A DNA stretch of 64,000 nt from Niastella yeongjuensis (GCF_900110245.1 NZ_FOCZ01000019.1:1-64000), one strand, 5' to 3'. Positions 34,067 to 43,644 are shown, counted from the first letter of the stretch. A program made the numbers and translations. Notes: generated by a model from the sequence alone, not told the origin.

Positions 34067-34969
34067 AATCAACACTGTCTTCGATTTTCCCACCTTCAAC
34101 TTGTACCCAACTCCTACCTTCAGCGCATAATTCTCTTTCTCATGGCTTACAGGGAAGTCAAAGCAAACCGGATAATCGTATTCCTTCACTATATCGCGGA
34201 TAATTTCATACACTGTTTGTCCGAATGGCCGTTCGGTATCTTTGGTATCGGTAAAACCGCCAATGATCAGTCCGGCAAGTTTTTCCAGTTTACCACTGCG
34301 TTTTAACTGGTGCATCATGCGATCGATATTGTAGATGTATTCGCCCACATCTTCCAGGAACAGGATCCGCCCTTTTGTTTTTATATCGGAAGCTGTTCCT
34401 ACCAAATGCGCCAGCAATGCCAGGTTGCCGCCTATGAGCTCGCCTATGGCTTCGCCCTTTCTGTTAAAGGCATGGCCGGCCACTTCATACTTTATGCTTC
34501 CTCCTTCCATTACATGCTTCAGCGATTGTACATATTCGTTCTTATAACCGTCGTTGTTAAAAGCTCCGGCCATGGGTGCATGCAGGGTAGCAATGCCATA
34601 GTTGGCATAGATATGGGAATGCAGCACGGTTATATCGCTAAACCCGATCACCCACTTCGGGTTCTTCTTAAATTTTTTGAAACTGATGTGATCGATAATA
34701 CGGCTTAAGCCATAACCCCCACGGGCGCAGAGCACGGCCTTCACATCATCATCGTCCAGGATCTGTTGAAAATTGATGAGCCGTTCCTCATCGGTACCGG
34801 AAAAGTAAGTAGTGGAATGGCTGCCAACGGTAGTGCCTACTTTTACTTTGTAACCCCATTCTTTCAATACATCGATACAGGTTTGCGCTTTTTCAATTGC
34901 CATATATCCTGAAGGACATACCAAAGCTATTGTATCACCCGGCTGTAAATAAGGAGGAACTTTTACCAT
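34061..34969 (-). CDS. LD-carboxypeptidase, S66 family
   Basis: 302 residues from ATG 34969 (MVKVPPYLQPGD). S66 peptidases cut the L,D-bond of murein tetrapeptides during cell wall recycling in the cytoplasm, or relate to MccF. Motifs: DTIALVCPSGYM, CARGGYGLSRIID, GFSDITVLH (nucleophile elbow), LFLEDVGEYIYNIDRM (Glu) and the C-terminal DFPVSHEKENYAL (His), giving the Ser-Glu-His triad. The frame extends 15 codons to a GTG at 35014 that would add a hydrophobic leader. The upstream neighbour at 35017-36039 is a close paralog, so this is a tandem pair. Confidence 0.92.
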   Translation of the reverse strand: MVKVPPYLQPGDTIALVCPSGYMAIEKAQTCIDVLKEWGYKVKVGTTVGSHSTTYFSGTDEERLINFQQILDDDDVKAVLCARGGYGLSRIIDHISFKKFKKNPKWVIGFSDITVLHSHIYANYGIATLHAPMAGAFNNDGYKNEYVQSLKHVMEGGSIKYEVAGHAFNRKGEAIGELIGGNLALLAHLVGTASDIKTKGRILFLEDVGEYIYNIDRMMHQLKRSGKLEKLAGLIIGGFTDTKDTERPFGQTVYEIIRDIVKEYDYPVCFDFPVSHEKENYALKVGVGYKLKVGKSKTVLIS

Positions 34970-35016
34970 TGTTGTTGTTATTACGAATGCGCAAAAATAA
35001 GCAAACCATTTCACGC

Positions 35017-36039
35017 TTAAATTTCCCGCAGTATTACATCTTCATTAGAAACGGTCAGCTGGTGTTTAACCCCGCATTTTAATGCATAATTATTCCGCTG
35101 GTGGCCAACGGGAAAGTCGAAACACACAGGATAATGGTAATCTTTCACCTTTTCCAGCACAATATCCTGAATGGTGCGGCCAAACTCTTCACCGGGATCG
35201 TCGGGCTTTATCTTAAAACCACCCACTATCAGTCCGGCCAGTTTTTCCAGCTTGCCGGTACGTTTCAGGTTCCAGAACATGCGGTCGATGCTGTACAGGT
35301 ATTCCCCGGTATCTTCCACAAACAGGATCTTATTGGTGGTACGCAGATCGGATTTGGTACCGGCCAGCGTTTCAATAAGCTTCAGGTTTCCCCCAATGAG
35401 GGTACCCTCGGCCCTGCCCGGTTTATTCAGTGGATTTACCGGTACGGTATACTTCATCTTCTGCCCGGTAAGGGCCTGTTTTATGCTGAGGATCGTTTCT
35501 ATTTGAATGGGTTCGGCTTTATTCCAGTCATCGGGAAAACTGTTACACATTTTAGAGTGAATGGAGGCAATGCCATAATTCCGGTTCAGGTGGCAGTGCA
35601 AAACGGTAATATCGCTGAAGCCGATGATCCATTTGGGGTGGGCAACCAGTTTGGTGAAATCCAATTTATCGATGATCCGGACAAAGCCATAGCCCCCACG
35701 GGCACACATAATGGCTTTTACTTTGGGGTCGTCGATCATTTGTTGAAAATCGTGCGCCCGTTCTTCATCGGTACCGCCGAATGTAAAATCCTTTTTTCCT
35801 ACCGTATCCCCCACCTTTATGTTGAACCCCCACTCTATCATTTGCAACATCGCCGGTTGTATTTCAGGCAGGGTAATAAAGCCGGCCGGACAGGTAATAC
35901 CAATTGTATCGCCGGGTTTTAAATAGCGGGGCAGAACAGGCGCCGGAGCATCGGAGTCGCCATCGCTACACCACGCAGACCAACCAGGCAAAGGCAAACC
36001 GGCTACCAGGAACGAGGATAAAAAATATTTACGGTTCAT
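35017..36039 (-). CDS. LD-carboxypeptidase, S66 family, with signal peptide
   Basis: 340 residues. It has the same motifs as its downstream paralog (DTIGITCPAGFI, CARGGYGFVRIID, GFSDITVLHCH, LFVEDTGEYLYSIDRM, DFPVGHQRNNYAL). In addition it has a hydrophobic N-terminus (YFLSSFLVAGLPLPGWSAWC) that looks like a signal peptide or lipoprotein leader, so it probably acts outside the cytoplasm. The pair would then work on murein peptides in two compartments. The genes are translated nearly back to back. Confidence 0.92.
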   Translation of the reverse strand: MNRKYFLSSFLVAGLPLPGWSAWCSDGDSDAPAPVLPRYLKPGDTIGITCPAGFITLPEIQPAMLQMIEWGFNIKVGDTVGKKDFTFGGTDEERAHDFQQMIDDPKVKAIMCARGGYGFVRIIDKLDFTKLVAHPKWIIGFSDITVLHCHLNRNYGIASIHSKMCNSFPDDWNKAEPIQIETILSIKQALTGQKMKYTVPVNPLNKPGRAEGTLIGGNLKLIETLAGTKSDLRTTNKILFVEDTGEYLYSIDRMFWNLKRTGKLEKLAGLIVGGFKIKPDDPGEEFGRTIQDIVLEKVKDYHYPVCFDFPVGHQRNNYALKCGVKHQLTVSNEDVILREI

Positions 36040-36112
36040 GTACTTAGATATGATTTTTAAATATAGCTGAAAGTTTTATGCTACAGGAATCTAAAACACT
36101 AAATTTACTTTC

Positions 36113-36283
36113 ATGTACGGACGTTTTATTCAAGCCATATTTGTTGCTGTGGCCCTTGTTGGCTGGGTAGTATACCAGCTGGCTATACGCAAAAAGCGTT
36201 TTTCTGAAATATCGGGCGATGCGCTGTTCATTGTGTTTTTTGTGGCCGTTTGGTTTGGCATTTGTTACTGGGTGCTTAACTAA
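36113..36283 (+). CDS. 56-residue membrane protein of unknown function
   Basis: Begins MYGRFIQAIFVAVALVGWVV and ends CYWVLN. Two hydrophobic helices (about 6-22 and 37-55) flank a basic loop (AIRKKRF, about 24-30), predicting both ends out or in around a cytoplasmic turn. The codon pattern is consistent with the neighbours. It lies divergently from the S66 gene and directly upstream of a repeat region. No family was recognised. The opposite-strand frame over it (36044-36286) has no support. Confidence 0.6.
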   Translation: MYGRFIQAIFVAVALVGWVVYQLAIRKKRFSEISGDALFIVFFVAVWFGICYWVLN

Positions 36284-36370
36284 CATTTTACCTAAATCTT
36301 TCTTTTCCCAACCTTTTCAACTCTTCCCTTCGTCTGTAAGCAATACACCTCTGCACGGCAACCGCGTCGC

Positions 36371-36508
36371 GGCCCTCTCCTTCCGCCAGCTGGCGAAGCC
36401 GGGGAAGGCCGATAACCTCGAACGAAGAACTCAGAACCCAGAACTAAGAACCTGGAACCGGAAAACCTGTACCCTGCAACGGGTAACTGGCAACCGGTAA
36501 CCGGAAAC
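36371..36508. repeat. Palindrome CGCCAGCTGGCG and AACNNRG heptamer array
   Basis: A GGCC-bounded palindrome (36371-36410) has core CGCCAGCTGGCG (36384-36395). Next comes a run of 7-mers from 36421: AACGAAG, AACTCAG, AACCCAG, AACTAAG, AACCTGG, AACCGGA, one 8-mer, ACCCTGC, AACGGGT, AACTGGC, AACCGGT, AACCGGA. The run ends just before the metG -7 element. Confidence 0.8.
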
Positions 36509-36512
36509 TCGT

Positions 36513-36579
36513 TATTTTTGCAATCCACCTTCGTGCCCTCCTACTCCAACAGTTGGCGGATTCGGCGGGCACAAAAGGT
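36513..36579 (+). promoter_or_regulatory. metG promoter element and inverted-repeat leader
   Basis: TATTTTTG (36513-36520) matches TAnnTTTG. The leader then has ACCTT/GTGCCC (36527-36538) pairing with GGGCAC/AAGGT (36567-36579) around a CAACAGTTGG core. A structured 5' UTR or an inserted palindromic element is possible. Confidence 0.5.
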
Positions 36580-36612
36580 TGATAGTCAGAAATACTAAAG
36601 AGGATTACCAAA

Positions 36613-38703
36613 ATGAGCAATTTTAAGCGCTATTTAGTCACAGCGGCCCTGCCATACGCCAATGGCCCGGTGCACATCGGTCACCTGGCAGGCTGCTATT
36701 TACCGGCTGATATTTACGTGCGTTACCAACGGGCGCAGAAAAGAGATATCAAATTCATTGGTGGCAGTGATGAACATGGGGTTCCCATTACCATTCGCGC
36801 CATGAAAGAAGGCGTAACGCCGCAACAAGTTGTAGATAAATACCATGCCCTGATCAAAGAAAGTATGGAACAGATGGGCATTTCTTTCGATATCTATTCC
36901 CGTACCAGCAACCAGGTGCACCACGAAACTGCAGCTGCTTTTTTCAAAAAGCTGTACGACGATGGACTGTTCGAGGAAAAAGAGACCGAACAATTTTATG
37001 ATGAAAAAACCAATACGTTCCTGGCCGACCGGTACATTACCGGTACCTGTCCCATTTGCGCCAATCCCAATGCGTATGGCGATCAGTGCGAACGTTGCGG
37101 TTCTTCCTTAAGTCCTGAGCAATTGATCCAGCCGCGCAGCACCCTCAGCGATGCTGTGCCGGTAAAACGGAAAACCAAACACTGGTATTTCCCGCTGCAA
37201 AACTATGAGGAATGGCTGAAGGGCTGGATCCTGGAAGGCCATACCGAATGGAAAAACAACGTATACGGACAGTGTAAAAGCTGGCTCGACAGCGGCCTGC
37301 AAAGCCGCGCCATGACGCGCGACAGCAGTTGGGGCATCAAGGTTCCCCTGCCCGATACCGAAGGCAAAGTGCTGTACGTATGGTTCGATGCGCCAATCGG
37401 GTATATTTCCGCTACTAAAGAATTAACCGAGGAATGGGCTGATTACTGGTGCCAGGAAGACACCAAACTGGTACACTTTATCGGAAAAGACAATATCGTT
37501 TTCCACTGTATCATTTTCCCCGCAATGTTAAAAGCACACGGTGGATTTGTACTGCCCGATAACGTACCGGCCAATGAGTTCCTGAACATTGAAGGCGATA
37601 AAGTAAGCACCAGCCGCAACTGGGCGGTTTGGGTGCATGAATATATACAGGATTTCCCTGGTTGCGAAGATGTATTGCGGTATGTGCTTTGCAGCAATGC
37701 CCCTGAAACCAAGGATAATGATTTTACCTGGAAGGATTTTCAGGACCGTAATAACAGCGAACTGGTTAGTATCTTCGGCAACTTCGTGAACCGGGCACTT
37801 GTGCTGATGCATAAATTGTGCGGTGGCAAAGTTCCCCCATTGCATACCGATGTACTGGACAACACCGACAAAAACATACTGGCAGAGTTTGAGATTGCTA
37901 AAACCAGAGTGGAAGAAAGTATCGAGAACTTCAAATTCCGCGATGCCCTGTTCGAAGTCATTGACCTGGCCCGTAAAGGCAACAAATACATGCAGGAAAA
38001 AGAACCCTGGATCGTTGCCAAACGCCTGGAGTCAGATCCTGAAGCACAAAAGCTGATCGACAACTGTTTGCATATCTGTTTACAGTTAACCGCCAACCTG
38101 GCGATCCTGATCAATCCTTTTCTGCCCACCACGGCTAAAAAAATGCTGCACCTGATGAAGGTGGTGGAAAAAATGCTGGATTGGGAAAATGCCGGTAAAA
38201 CAAAATTGCTGAGTGTGGGTTATAGCTTACGTGCACCAGAGTTACTGTTCCGGAAAATTGAAGATGATGAAATAACAGCACAGGTCGCCAAATTAAAAGC
38301 CGGACTTATTAAACCGGCACAACCCGCGGAAACAAAACCAGCCACCGACGCCGATACACAACCTGATGCCCTGAAAGCACAGATCGTATACGACGATTTT
38401 GCCAAACTCGATCTTCGGGTAGGCACCATTGTGGCTGCAGAAAAAGTACCAAAAGCTGATAAGCTCTTAAAATTACAGGTTGACCTGGGTTTTGAAACCC
38501 GTACCATCGTATCGGGTATCGCAGAACATTTTCAACCCGATAACATCATCAATAAACAGGTGGTGGTGGTAGCCAACCTGGCCCCCCGCAAAATGCGCGG
38601 TATCGAAAGCAATGGCATGATATTGATGGCGGAAGACAAAGCAGGCAAACTGCATTTCGTCAATCCCATCGATGCTATCGACAACGGTTCTTCAGTAAGC
38701 TAA
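36613..38703 (+). CDS. metG: Methionyl-tRNA synthetase
   Basis: 696 residues. Charges tRNA-Met. Class I signature HIGH is at residues 21-24 ([11 protein letters not shown]), with a zinc knuckle CPIC...CERC (about 155-175). The KMSKS loop appears as KVSTSRNW. The anticodon-binding helical domain follows. A C-terminal tRNA-binding OB domain (about 595-696, [20 protein letters not shown]) gives dimerisation and tRNA affinity. Transcription ends at the terminator 38724-38767. Confidence 0.97.
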   Translation: MSNFKRYLVTAALPYANGPVHIGHLAGCYLPADIYVRYQRAQKRDIKFIGGSDEHGVPITIRAMKEGVTPQQVVDKYHALIKESMEQMGISFDIYSRTSNQVHHETAAAFFKKLYDDGLFEEKETEQFYDEKTNTFLADRYITGTCPICANPNAYGDQCERCGSSLSPEQLIQPRSTLSDAVPVKRKTKHWYFPLQNYEEWLKGWILEGHTEWKNNVYGQCKSWLDSGLQSRAMTRDSSWGIKVPLPDTEGKVLYVWFDAPIGYISATKELTEEWADYWCQEDTKLVHFIGKDNIVFHCIIFPAMLKAHGGFVLPDNVPANEFLNIEGDKVSTSRNWAVWVHEYIQDFPGCEDVLRYVLCSNAPETKDNDFTWKDFQDRNNSELVSIFGNFVNRALVLMHKLCGGKVPPLHTDVLDNTDKNILAEFEIAKTRVEESIENFKFRDALFEVIDLARKGNKYMQEKEPWIVAKRLESDPEAQKLIDNCLHICLQLTANLAILINPFLPTTAKKMLHLMKVVEKMLDWENAGKTKLLSVGYSLRAPELLFRKIEDDEITAQVAKLKAGLIKPAQPAETKPATDADTQPDALKAQIVYDDFAKLDLRVGTIVAAEKVPKADKLLKLQVDLGFETRTIVSGIAEHFQPDNIINKQVVVVANLAPRKMRGIESNGMILMAEDKAGKLHFVNPIDAIDNGSSVS

Positions 38704-38723
38704 ATAGTTTATTCACCATTGTG

Positions 38724-38767
38724 CCCCACTTGTTTTGCATAATGGCAAAGCAAGTGGGGTTCTTTTT
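38724..38767 (+). terminator. Intrinsic terminator of metG
   Basis: CCCCACTTG / CAAGTGGGG with inner TTTGC/GCAAA pairing, followed by TTCTTTTTT. Confidence 0.9.
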
Positions 38768-38781
38768 TAAAATACTATTAT

Positions 38782-39648
38782 ATGAAAATCGGATTTATTG
38801 GATTGGGAAATCTGGGCACGCCCATAGCAGAGAACATCCTGGAAAGCGGTCATGAGTTGTATGTATACAACCGCACGGCTTCCAAAACAAAACCATTGGT
38901 TGACAAAGGCGCTATCGAGGTTGGATCGGTAAAAGCACTGGCCGCAGCATGTGCGTTCATCATTACCATGGTATCTGATGATAAAGCTTTGCAAACAATC
39001 ACAGAAGGCGCTGATGGATTAGTGGCCAATATGCAGCCCGGCGGTGTACACCTTTCCATGAGCACCATATTACCACTTACCGCAGAAGAGTTAAGCAAAC
39101 TGCATACACAAAACGGCTCCCAATACCTGGCCACCCCAGTGTTTGGCCGGCCCGATGCGGCACGCGCCCGTAAACTGAATTTTGTGGTATCTGGTGATGC
39201 CAAACTGCGTCAGCAATTTGAACAGTTGTTAAAAGATGCCGGTGGCGCCGGCGTGTGGGATTTTGGCGACAGCATCACAGCCGCCAATACCGTTAAATTA
39301 TGCGGCAACTTTACTATCGCCGCTGCCATGGAAGCCATTGGCGAAAGCGCCGCCCTGGCCAGCAATAGTGGCGTTGATGCCCAAAAGATGTGGGCCTTCT
39401 TCTCCCAAACTATTTTCAATACCCCCTTATACCAGAACTACAGCAGGATCATCGTTAACCAGCAGTTTACACCCGCCGCCTTTAGTATGCAGCTGGGGTT
39501 AAAAGACCTTAACCTGGTTTTATCACAAGCCGAACAGGTTCAACAAAACATGCCATTGGCTGATCTATTGAAACGCCATATGCAGGAAGTGATTAAAAAA
39601 GATCCCGAGATTGACTGGAGTGCGGTATCGCAGGGAGGAAATAATTAA
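38782..39648 (+). CDS. NAD(P)-dependent beta-hydroxyacid dehydrogenase family protein
   Basis: 288 residues. N-terminal Rossmann motif IGFIGLGNLGTPIAENIL (GxGxxG at 7-12) and YNRTASKTKPL. The usual substrate-binding segment is replaced by YLATPVFGRPDAARARKL. The catalytic Lys lies in the interdomain helix (ANTVKLCGNF), and an all-helical C-terminal domain follows. It fits the 3-hydroxyisobutyrate/6-phosphogluconate dehydrogenase-like superfamily; the PVFGRPDAA variant is known from related imine-reductase-like and glyoxylate reductase-like members, so the substrate is open. It is monocistronic between metG's terminator and a repeat. Confidence 0.85.
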   Translation: MKIGFIGLGNLGTPIAENILESGHELYVYNRTASKTKPLVDKGAIEVGSVKALAAACAFIITMVSDDKALQTITEGADGLVANMQPGGVHLSMSTILPLTAEELSKLHTQNGSQYLATPVFGRPDAARARKLNFVVSGDAKLRQQFEQLLKDAGGAGVWDFGDSITAANTVKLCGNFTIAAAMEAIGESAALASNSGVDAQKMWAFFSQTIFNTPLYQNYSRIIVNQQFTPAAFSMQLGLKDLNLVLSQAEQVQQNMPLADLLKRHMQEVIKKDPEIDWSAVSQGGNN

Positions 39649-39649
39649 A

Positions 39650-39789
<140 letters not shown>

Positions 39790-39793
39790 TTCC

Positions 39794-41110
39794 CTACGGT
39801 ATCAACACCACAATAATATCCATCACATTAGTATGTGTTGGCCCGGTAATAACATGCCCGCCGGTTTGATCAAAGAAGTTCCAGGAATCATTTTGAGTTA
39901 AATACTTTTCAGGTGACAGTCGCCGTTGGGCCGTCAGTTGTAATACCCCTTTATCAACTATGGCACCGGCAGCATTGGTTGGGCCATCGGTCCCATCGGT
40001 GCCGGCACTGAGTAAAACCGGCATTTGGCCGCCATCGGGGTAAGCTTGTTGTAACGCGATCATCGCAGCCAGGGCAAACTCCTGGTTACGGCCGCCTTTA
40101 CCGGGGTTGTTGATGGTAACAGTTGTTTCGCCCCCCAATAATAAACAGGCAGGACGCGGCCCATCATACTGCTGTACCTGTGTTACCAGCTCCCGCGCCT
40201 TATCACGCGCCTCTCCTTTCAGCGAATCGGTTACTATCACAGGTGTATAATGTAACTCCCGGGCCATGGCAGCAGCGGCCTCCAGCGCAATGCGATTGGT
40301 GCCAATGAGGTAATTGAAGCTCTTTGTAAAAATGGGATCATCCGGTTTAGGGGTTTCTGCCACCTCTTTATTCAACCCTAAATGTAACCAACGGATGATA
40401 CTCACCGGTAGTTTATCCGTCAACTGGTATTGGCGAACTATTTCCCAGGCATCGGCAAATGTACTGCGGTCGGCAACGGTTGGTCCGCTGGCAATGATAT
40501 CGAGCGGGTCGCCGATCACATCGCTCAAAATAAAGCTGACCACCGTAGCCGGCCAGGCGGTGCGTAGGAGCTGCCCGCCTTTAATACCGGCCGATAAATG
40601 TTTTCGCACGGTATTCATTTCTTCAATGGTTGCCCCACATTGCAGCAGCTGGTTAAAAACAGCCTGCAGTTCGCTCAGGAGTATGCCGGGCGGACAATCA
40701 ACCAGCAGCGCCGATGCGCCGCCGCTTATTAAAGCAATCACCACATCCCTTTCATTAGCATTTTTTAGCAACCGCATTATTTCCCGGCCGGCCTGTACAC
40801 TGTTATCGTCAGGCACCGGGTGCGCCGCTTCTATGCACTGAATGGTCTTTAGTGGAAAGGTGTGTTCATACTTGGTAACAATGATACCGGCATCGATGCG
40901 GTTGCCCAAAATGCGCTCGGTTTCCCGGGCCATGGCGGCACTGGCTTTACCCGCCCCTATTACAAGTACCTTATTTAGATCAGGCTGTTTAAAAACCTGT
41001 TCGCCCAACTGCAGCTGCTGGTGCTGCCAGCGCATATGCCTGGGCAATAAATACTGCGGTTGAACGGCCCGCACCCCGGCTGTAAAAATTTTAAGCGCAT
41101 CGTTACGCAT
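39794..41110 (-). CDS. Glycerate 2-kinase (DUF4147/MOFRL type)
   Basis: 438 residues. Phosphorylates D-glycerate to 2-phosphoglycerate, feeding serine or glyoxylate carbon into glycolysis. N-terminal DUF4147 domain with VIGAGKASAAMARETERIL, VTKYEH and AAHPVPDDNS, and the phosphate-binding ISGGASALLVDCPP. C-terminal MOFRL domain with LGGETTVTI, GGRNQEFALAA, and SAGTDGTDGPTNAAGAIVD. Length is typical. It converges on the dehydrogenase gene at 38782, whose family is often tartronate semialdehyde reductase (a source of glycerate). A functional link is plausible but not shown. Confidence 0.93.
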   Translation of the reverse strand: MRNDALKIFTAGVRAVQPQYLLPRHMRWQHQQLQLGEQVFKQPDLNKVLVIGAGKASAAMARETERILGNRIDAGIIVTKYEHTFPLKTIQCIEAAHPVPDDNSVQAGREIMRLLKNANERDVVIALISGGASALLVDCPPGILLSELQAVFNQLLQCGATIEEMNTVRKHLSAGIKGGQLLRTAWPATVVSFILSDVIGDPLDIIASGPTVADRSTFADAWEIVRQYQLTDKLPVSIIRWLHLGLNKEVAETPKPDDPIFTKSFNYLIGTNRIALEAAAAMARELHYTPVIVTDSLKGEARDKARELVTQVQQYDGPRPACLLLGGETTVTINNPGKGGRNQEFALAAMIALQQAYPDGGQMPVLLSAGTDGTDGPTNAAGAIVDKGVLQLTAQRRLSPEKYLTQNDSWNFFDQTGGHVITGPTHTNVMDIIVVLIP

Positions 41111-41203
41111 GTTTATGGCAATTTTTTAACGGAGAGCCAATAACTTATACAAATACTTATCAAAAGTATAGTACTTATAAACCTGCTAAATTATAAAAAG
41201 CTC

Positions 41204-41233
41204 TTGGTTGCTTCGCAGAAATCATTATCTTTG
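41204..41233 (+). promoter_or_regulatory. Promoter TTG-N19-TATCTTTG
   Basis: TTG at 41204-41206, 19 bp, then TATCTTTG at 41226-41233, very close to the ideal Bacteroidota promoter. It is 29 bp upstream of the beta-oxidation enzyme's ATG. Confidence 0.75.
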
Positions 41234-41234
41234 G

Positions 41235-41258
41235 AAATAGTTGTTTAGCTAACTATTT
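41235..41258. promoter_or_regulatory. Operator-like dyad over the transcription start
   Basis: AAATAGTT (41235-41242) and AACTATTT (41251-41258) are exact complements around 8 bp, covering the predicted transcript start. The position fits repression by a dimeric regulator of fatty-acid degradation, possibly TetR-type. The regulator itself is not nearby. Confidence 0.55.
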
Positions 41259-41262
41259 TTTT

Positions 41263-43644
41263 ATGACTAAACGAATCATTAAAAAAGTAGCTGTATTGGG
41301 CAGTGGTGTTATGGGATCGCGTATAGCCTGTCATTTCGCAGGTACTGGCGTTCAGGTGTTGTTATTAGATATGGTGCCGAAAGAAGCTGTGGAAAGCAAT
41401 AACAAGACCGCCCGCAACAAACTGGTTAACGATGCGCTGCAAGCTGCTTTAAAAAGCAACCCTTCTCCTGTTTACACTAAGGATGTGGTGAAGAAGATCA
41501 CCACCGGTAATTTCACTGATAACCTATCAGCTATTTCCGGGTGCGACTGGATCATTGAGGTAGTGGTAGAACGGCTTGACATCAAACAACAAATCTTTGC
41601 AGAAGTAGAAAAGTACCGAACGCCGGGCACGCTTATTACTTCCAACACCTCAGGTATTCCTATTCACCTGATGGCCGAAGGCCGAAGCGACGACTTCAAA
41701 AAACACTTCTGCGGCACGCACTTCTTCAATCCGCCCCGTTATTTACGGTTACTCGAAATAATTCCCACACCGCATACTGATGCAGCTGTAGTTGATTTTC
41801 TGATGCAATATGGTGACCTGTACTTAGGTAAAACCACCGTATTATGTAAGGACACACCTGCATTCATTGCTAATCGCATAGGCGTATACGGCATCATGGC
41901 CATCTTTGGCCTGGTTGATAAAATGGGATTGACCATCGACGAGATCGATGCGCTGACCGGCCCCATCATTGGCCGCCCCAAATCGGCCACGTTCAGAACA
42001 GCCGATGTGGTGGGTATCGATACCCTGGTAAAAGTAGCCAAAGGGGTGTATGATAATTGTCCCAATGATGAACACCGGGATACCTTTATTATACCTGCCT
42101 GGTTAGAGAAAATGGTAGCCAGCAATCAGCTGGGCGACAAAACCGGACAGGGCTTCTTCTCCAAGAAAAAGGGAGAGAAAGGGGAAAAGGAAATATTTAC
42201 CCTCGATTTAAAAACATTTGAGTATAAACCCCGCGCCAAAGCAAAGTTTGCAACAGCTGAAGCGGCCAAACCCATCGATGACCTTAATACCAGGTTGAAG
42301 GCGCTGGTGGCGGGTGCCGATAAGGCCGGGGAGTTCTATCGTCATTTTCATTACGGACTGTTTTCGTATATCTCACACCGTATACCCGAGATCTCTGATG
42401 AGATCTATCGCGTAGACGACGCCATGATGGCCGGTTTTGGCTGGGAAATTGGCGCCTTCGAAAGCTGGGATGTACTGGGTGTTGAAGGCACGGTAAAGAA
42501 AATGAAGGAAGCCGGTTATGCTGTTGCCCCCTGGGTAAACGATATGCTGGCAGCCGGTGTAAAAAGCTTCTTCAAAGTTGAGAATGGCAAACGGCTGTAT
42601 TATGATGTAGCCTCAAAATCGTATAGATCATTGCCCGGTGGCGATGCATTTATAGTGATGAAAAATTTTGAGAACCAGACCGTATGGAAAAACAGCAACT
42701 GCCGCCTCTACCATTTGGGTGATGATGTATTAGGATTGGAATGGAACACCAAAATGGGCAGTATTGGCGGGGAAGTGCTGGAAGCTATTCAAAAATCGAT
42801 TGCTAAAGCGGAAGAAAAATACAAAGGACTGGTTATTGCCAATGACAGCCCCAACTTCAGTGCCGGCGCCAATGTAGGCATGATTTTTATGTTTGCAGTT
42901 GAGCAGGAATACGATGAGTTGGATATGGCCATTCGCATGTTCCAGAACACCATGATGCGGGCACGTTATTCCTCCGTGCCGGTAGTGGTAGCGCCTCATG
43001 CGCTGGCCCTGGGCGGCGCCTGTGAGTTGAGTTTGCATTCCGATAAAGTATGTGCGGCCGCTGAAACCTATATTGGGTTGGTGGAATTAGGCGTGGGCCT
43101 GATCCCCGGCGGTGGTGGCACCAAAGAATTTGTGTTACGTGCAGCCGATGAAATGCACGAAGACGAACCAGACACCATTACACTTAAAAACAGATTTCTT
43201 ACCATAGCTACGGCCAAAGTGGCTACCTCAGCCGCAGAAGCATTTGAACTGGGCATTTTACGCAAAGGAAAAGATGAAGTAGTATTGAACCAGGGTCGGC
43301 GTATTGCGGAGGGCAAAAAGAGTGTGATAGAACTGTTCGACAGTGGGTATGTTACCCCGATACAACGCACCGATGTAAAAGTTCTGGGCCGTTCGGCACT
43401 GGGCGCTTTATATGCCGGTATTAATGGCATGTGGCGGGCAAACTACGCCACCGATCACGATGTAACGGTGGCTAAAAAGCTGGCCTACGTAATGTGTGGC
43501 GGCGATTTAAGTGAACAAACTTTAGTATCTGAACAATATTTACTGGATCTGGAACGGGAAGCCTTCCTCTCACTATGTGGCGAGAAGAAAACCCTGGAAA
43601 GAATTCAAAGCGTTTTAAAAGGCGGAAAGCCGATCCGCAATTGA
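41263..43644 (+). CDS. 3-hydroxyacyl-CoA dehydrogenase / enoyl-CoA hydratase
   Basis: 793 residues. Bifunctional beta-oxidation enzyme. An N-terminal NAD-binding domain (KVAVLGSGVMGSRIACHFA; GxGxxG ~12-17) is followed by the dehydrogenase helical domains (FCGTHFFNPPRYLRLLEIIP, catalytic His in THFFNP; TFRTADVVGIDTL). A C-terminal crotonase domain follows (DSPNFSAGANVGM, LGGACELSLHSD, GLVELGVGLIPGGGGTKEF). This domain order is the reverse of E. coli FadB and matches the FadN-type fusion. Thiolase and acyl-CoA dehydrogenase genes, often adjacent in Bacteroidota, are absent; a terminator follows at once. Confidence 0.95.
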   Translation: MTKRIIKKVAVLGSGVMGSRIACHFAGTGVQVLLLDMVPKEAVESNNKTARNKLVNDALQAALKSNPSPVYTKDVVKKITTGNFTDNLSAISGCDWIIEVVVERLDIKQQIFAEVEKYRTPGTLITSNTSGIPIHLMAEGRSDDFKKHFCGTHFFNPPRYLRLLEIIPTPHTDAAVVDFLMQYGDLYLGKTTVLCKDTPAFIANRIGVYGIMAIFGLVDKMGLTIDEIDALTGPIIGRPKSATFRTADVVGIDTLVKVAKGVYDNCPNDEHRDTFIIPAWLEKMVASNQLGDKTGQGFFSKKKGEKGEKEIFTLDLKTFEYKPRAKAKFATAEAAKPIDDLNTRLKALVAGADKAGEFYRHFHYGLFSYISHRIPEISDEIYRVDDAMMAGFGWEIGAFESWDVLGVEGTVKKMKEAGYAVAPWVNDMLAAGVKSFFKVENGKRLYYDVASKSYRSLPGGDAFIVMKNFENQTVWKNSNCRLYHLGDDVLGLEWNTKMGSIGGEVLEAIQKSIAKAEEKYKGLVIANDSPNFSAGANVGMIFMFAVEQEYDELDMAIRMFQNTMMRARYSSVPVVVAPHALALGGACELSLHSDKVCAAAETYIGLVELGVGLIPGGGGTKEFVLRAADEMHEDEPDTITLKNRFLTIATAKVATSAAEAFELGILRKGKDEVVLNQGRRIAEGKKSVIELFDSGYVTPIQRTDVKVLGRSALGALYAGINGMWRANYATDHDVTVAKKLAYVMCGGDLSEQTLVSEQYLLDLEREAFLSLCGEKKTLERIQSVLKGGKPIRN

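Noticed and set aside
36044-36286. 80-residue minus-strand ORF opposite the small membrane protein
   Set aside because: The plus-strand frame has clear membrane helices, whereas this one has no protein-like features.
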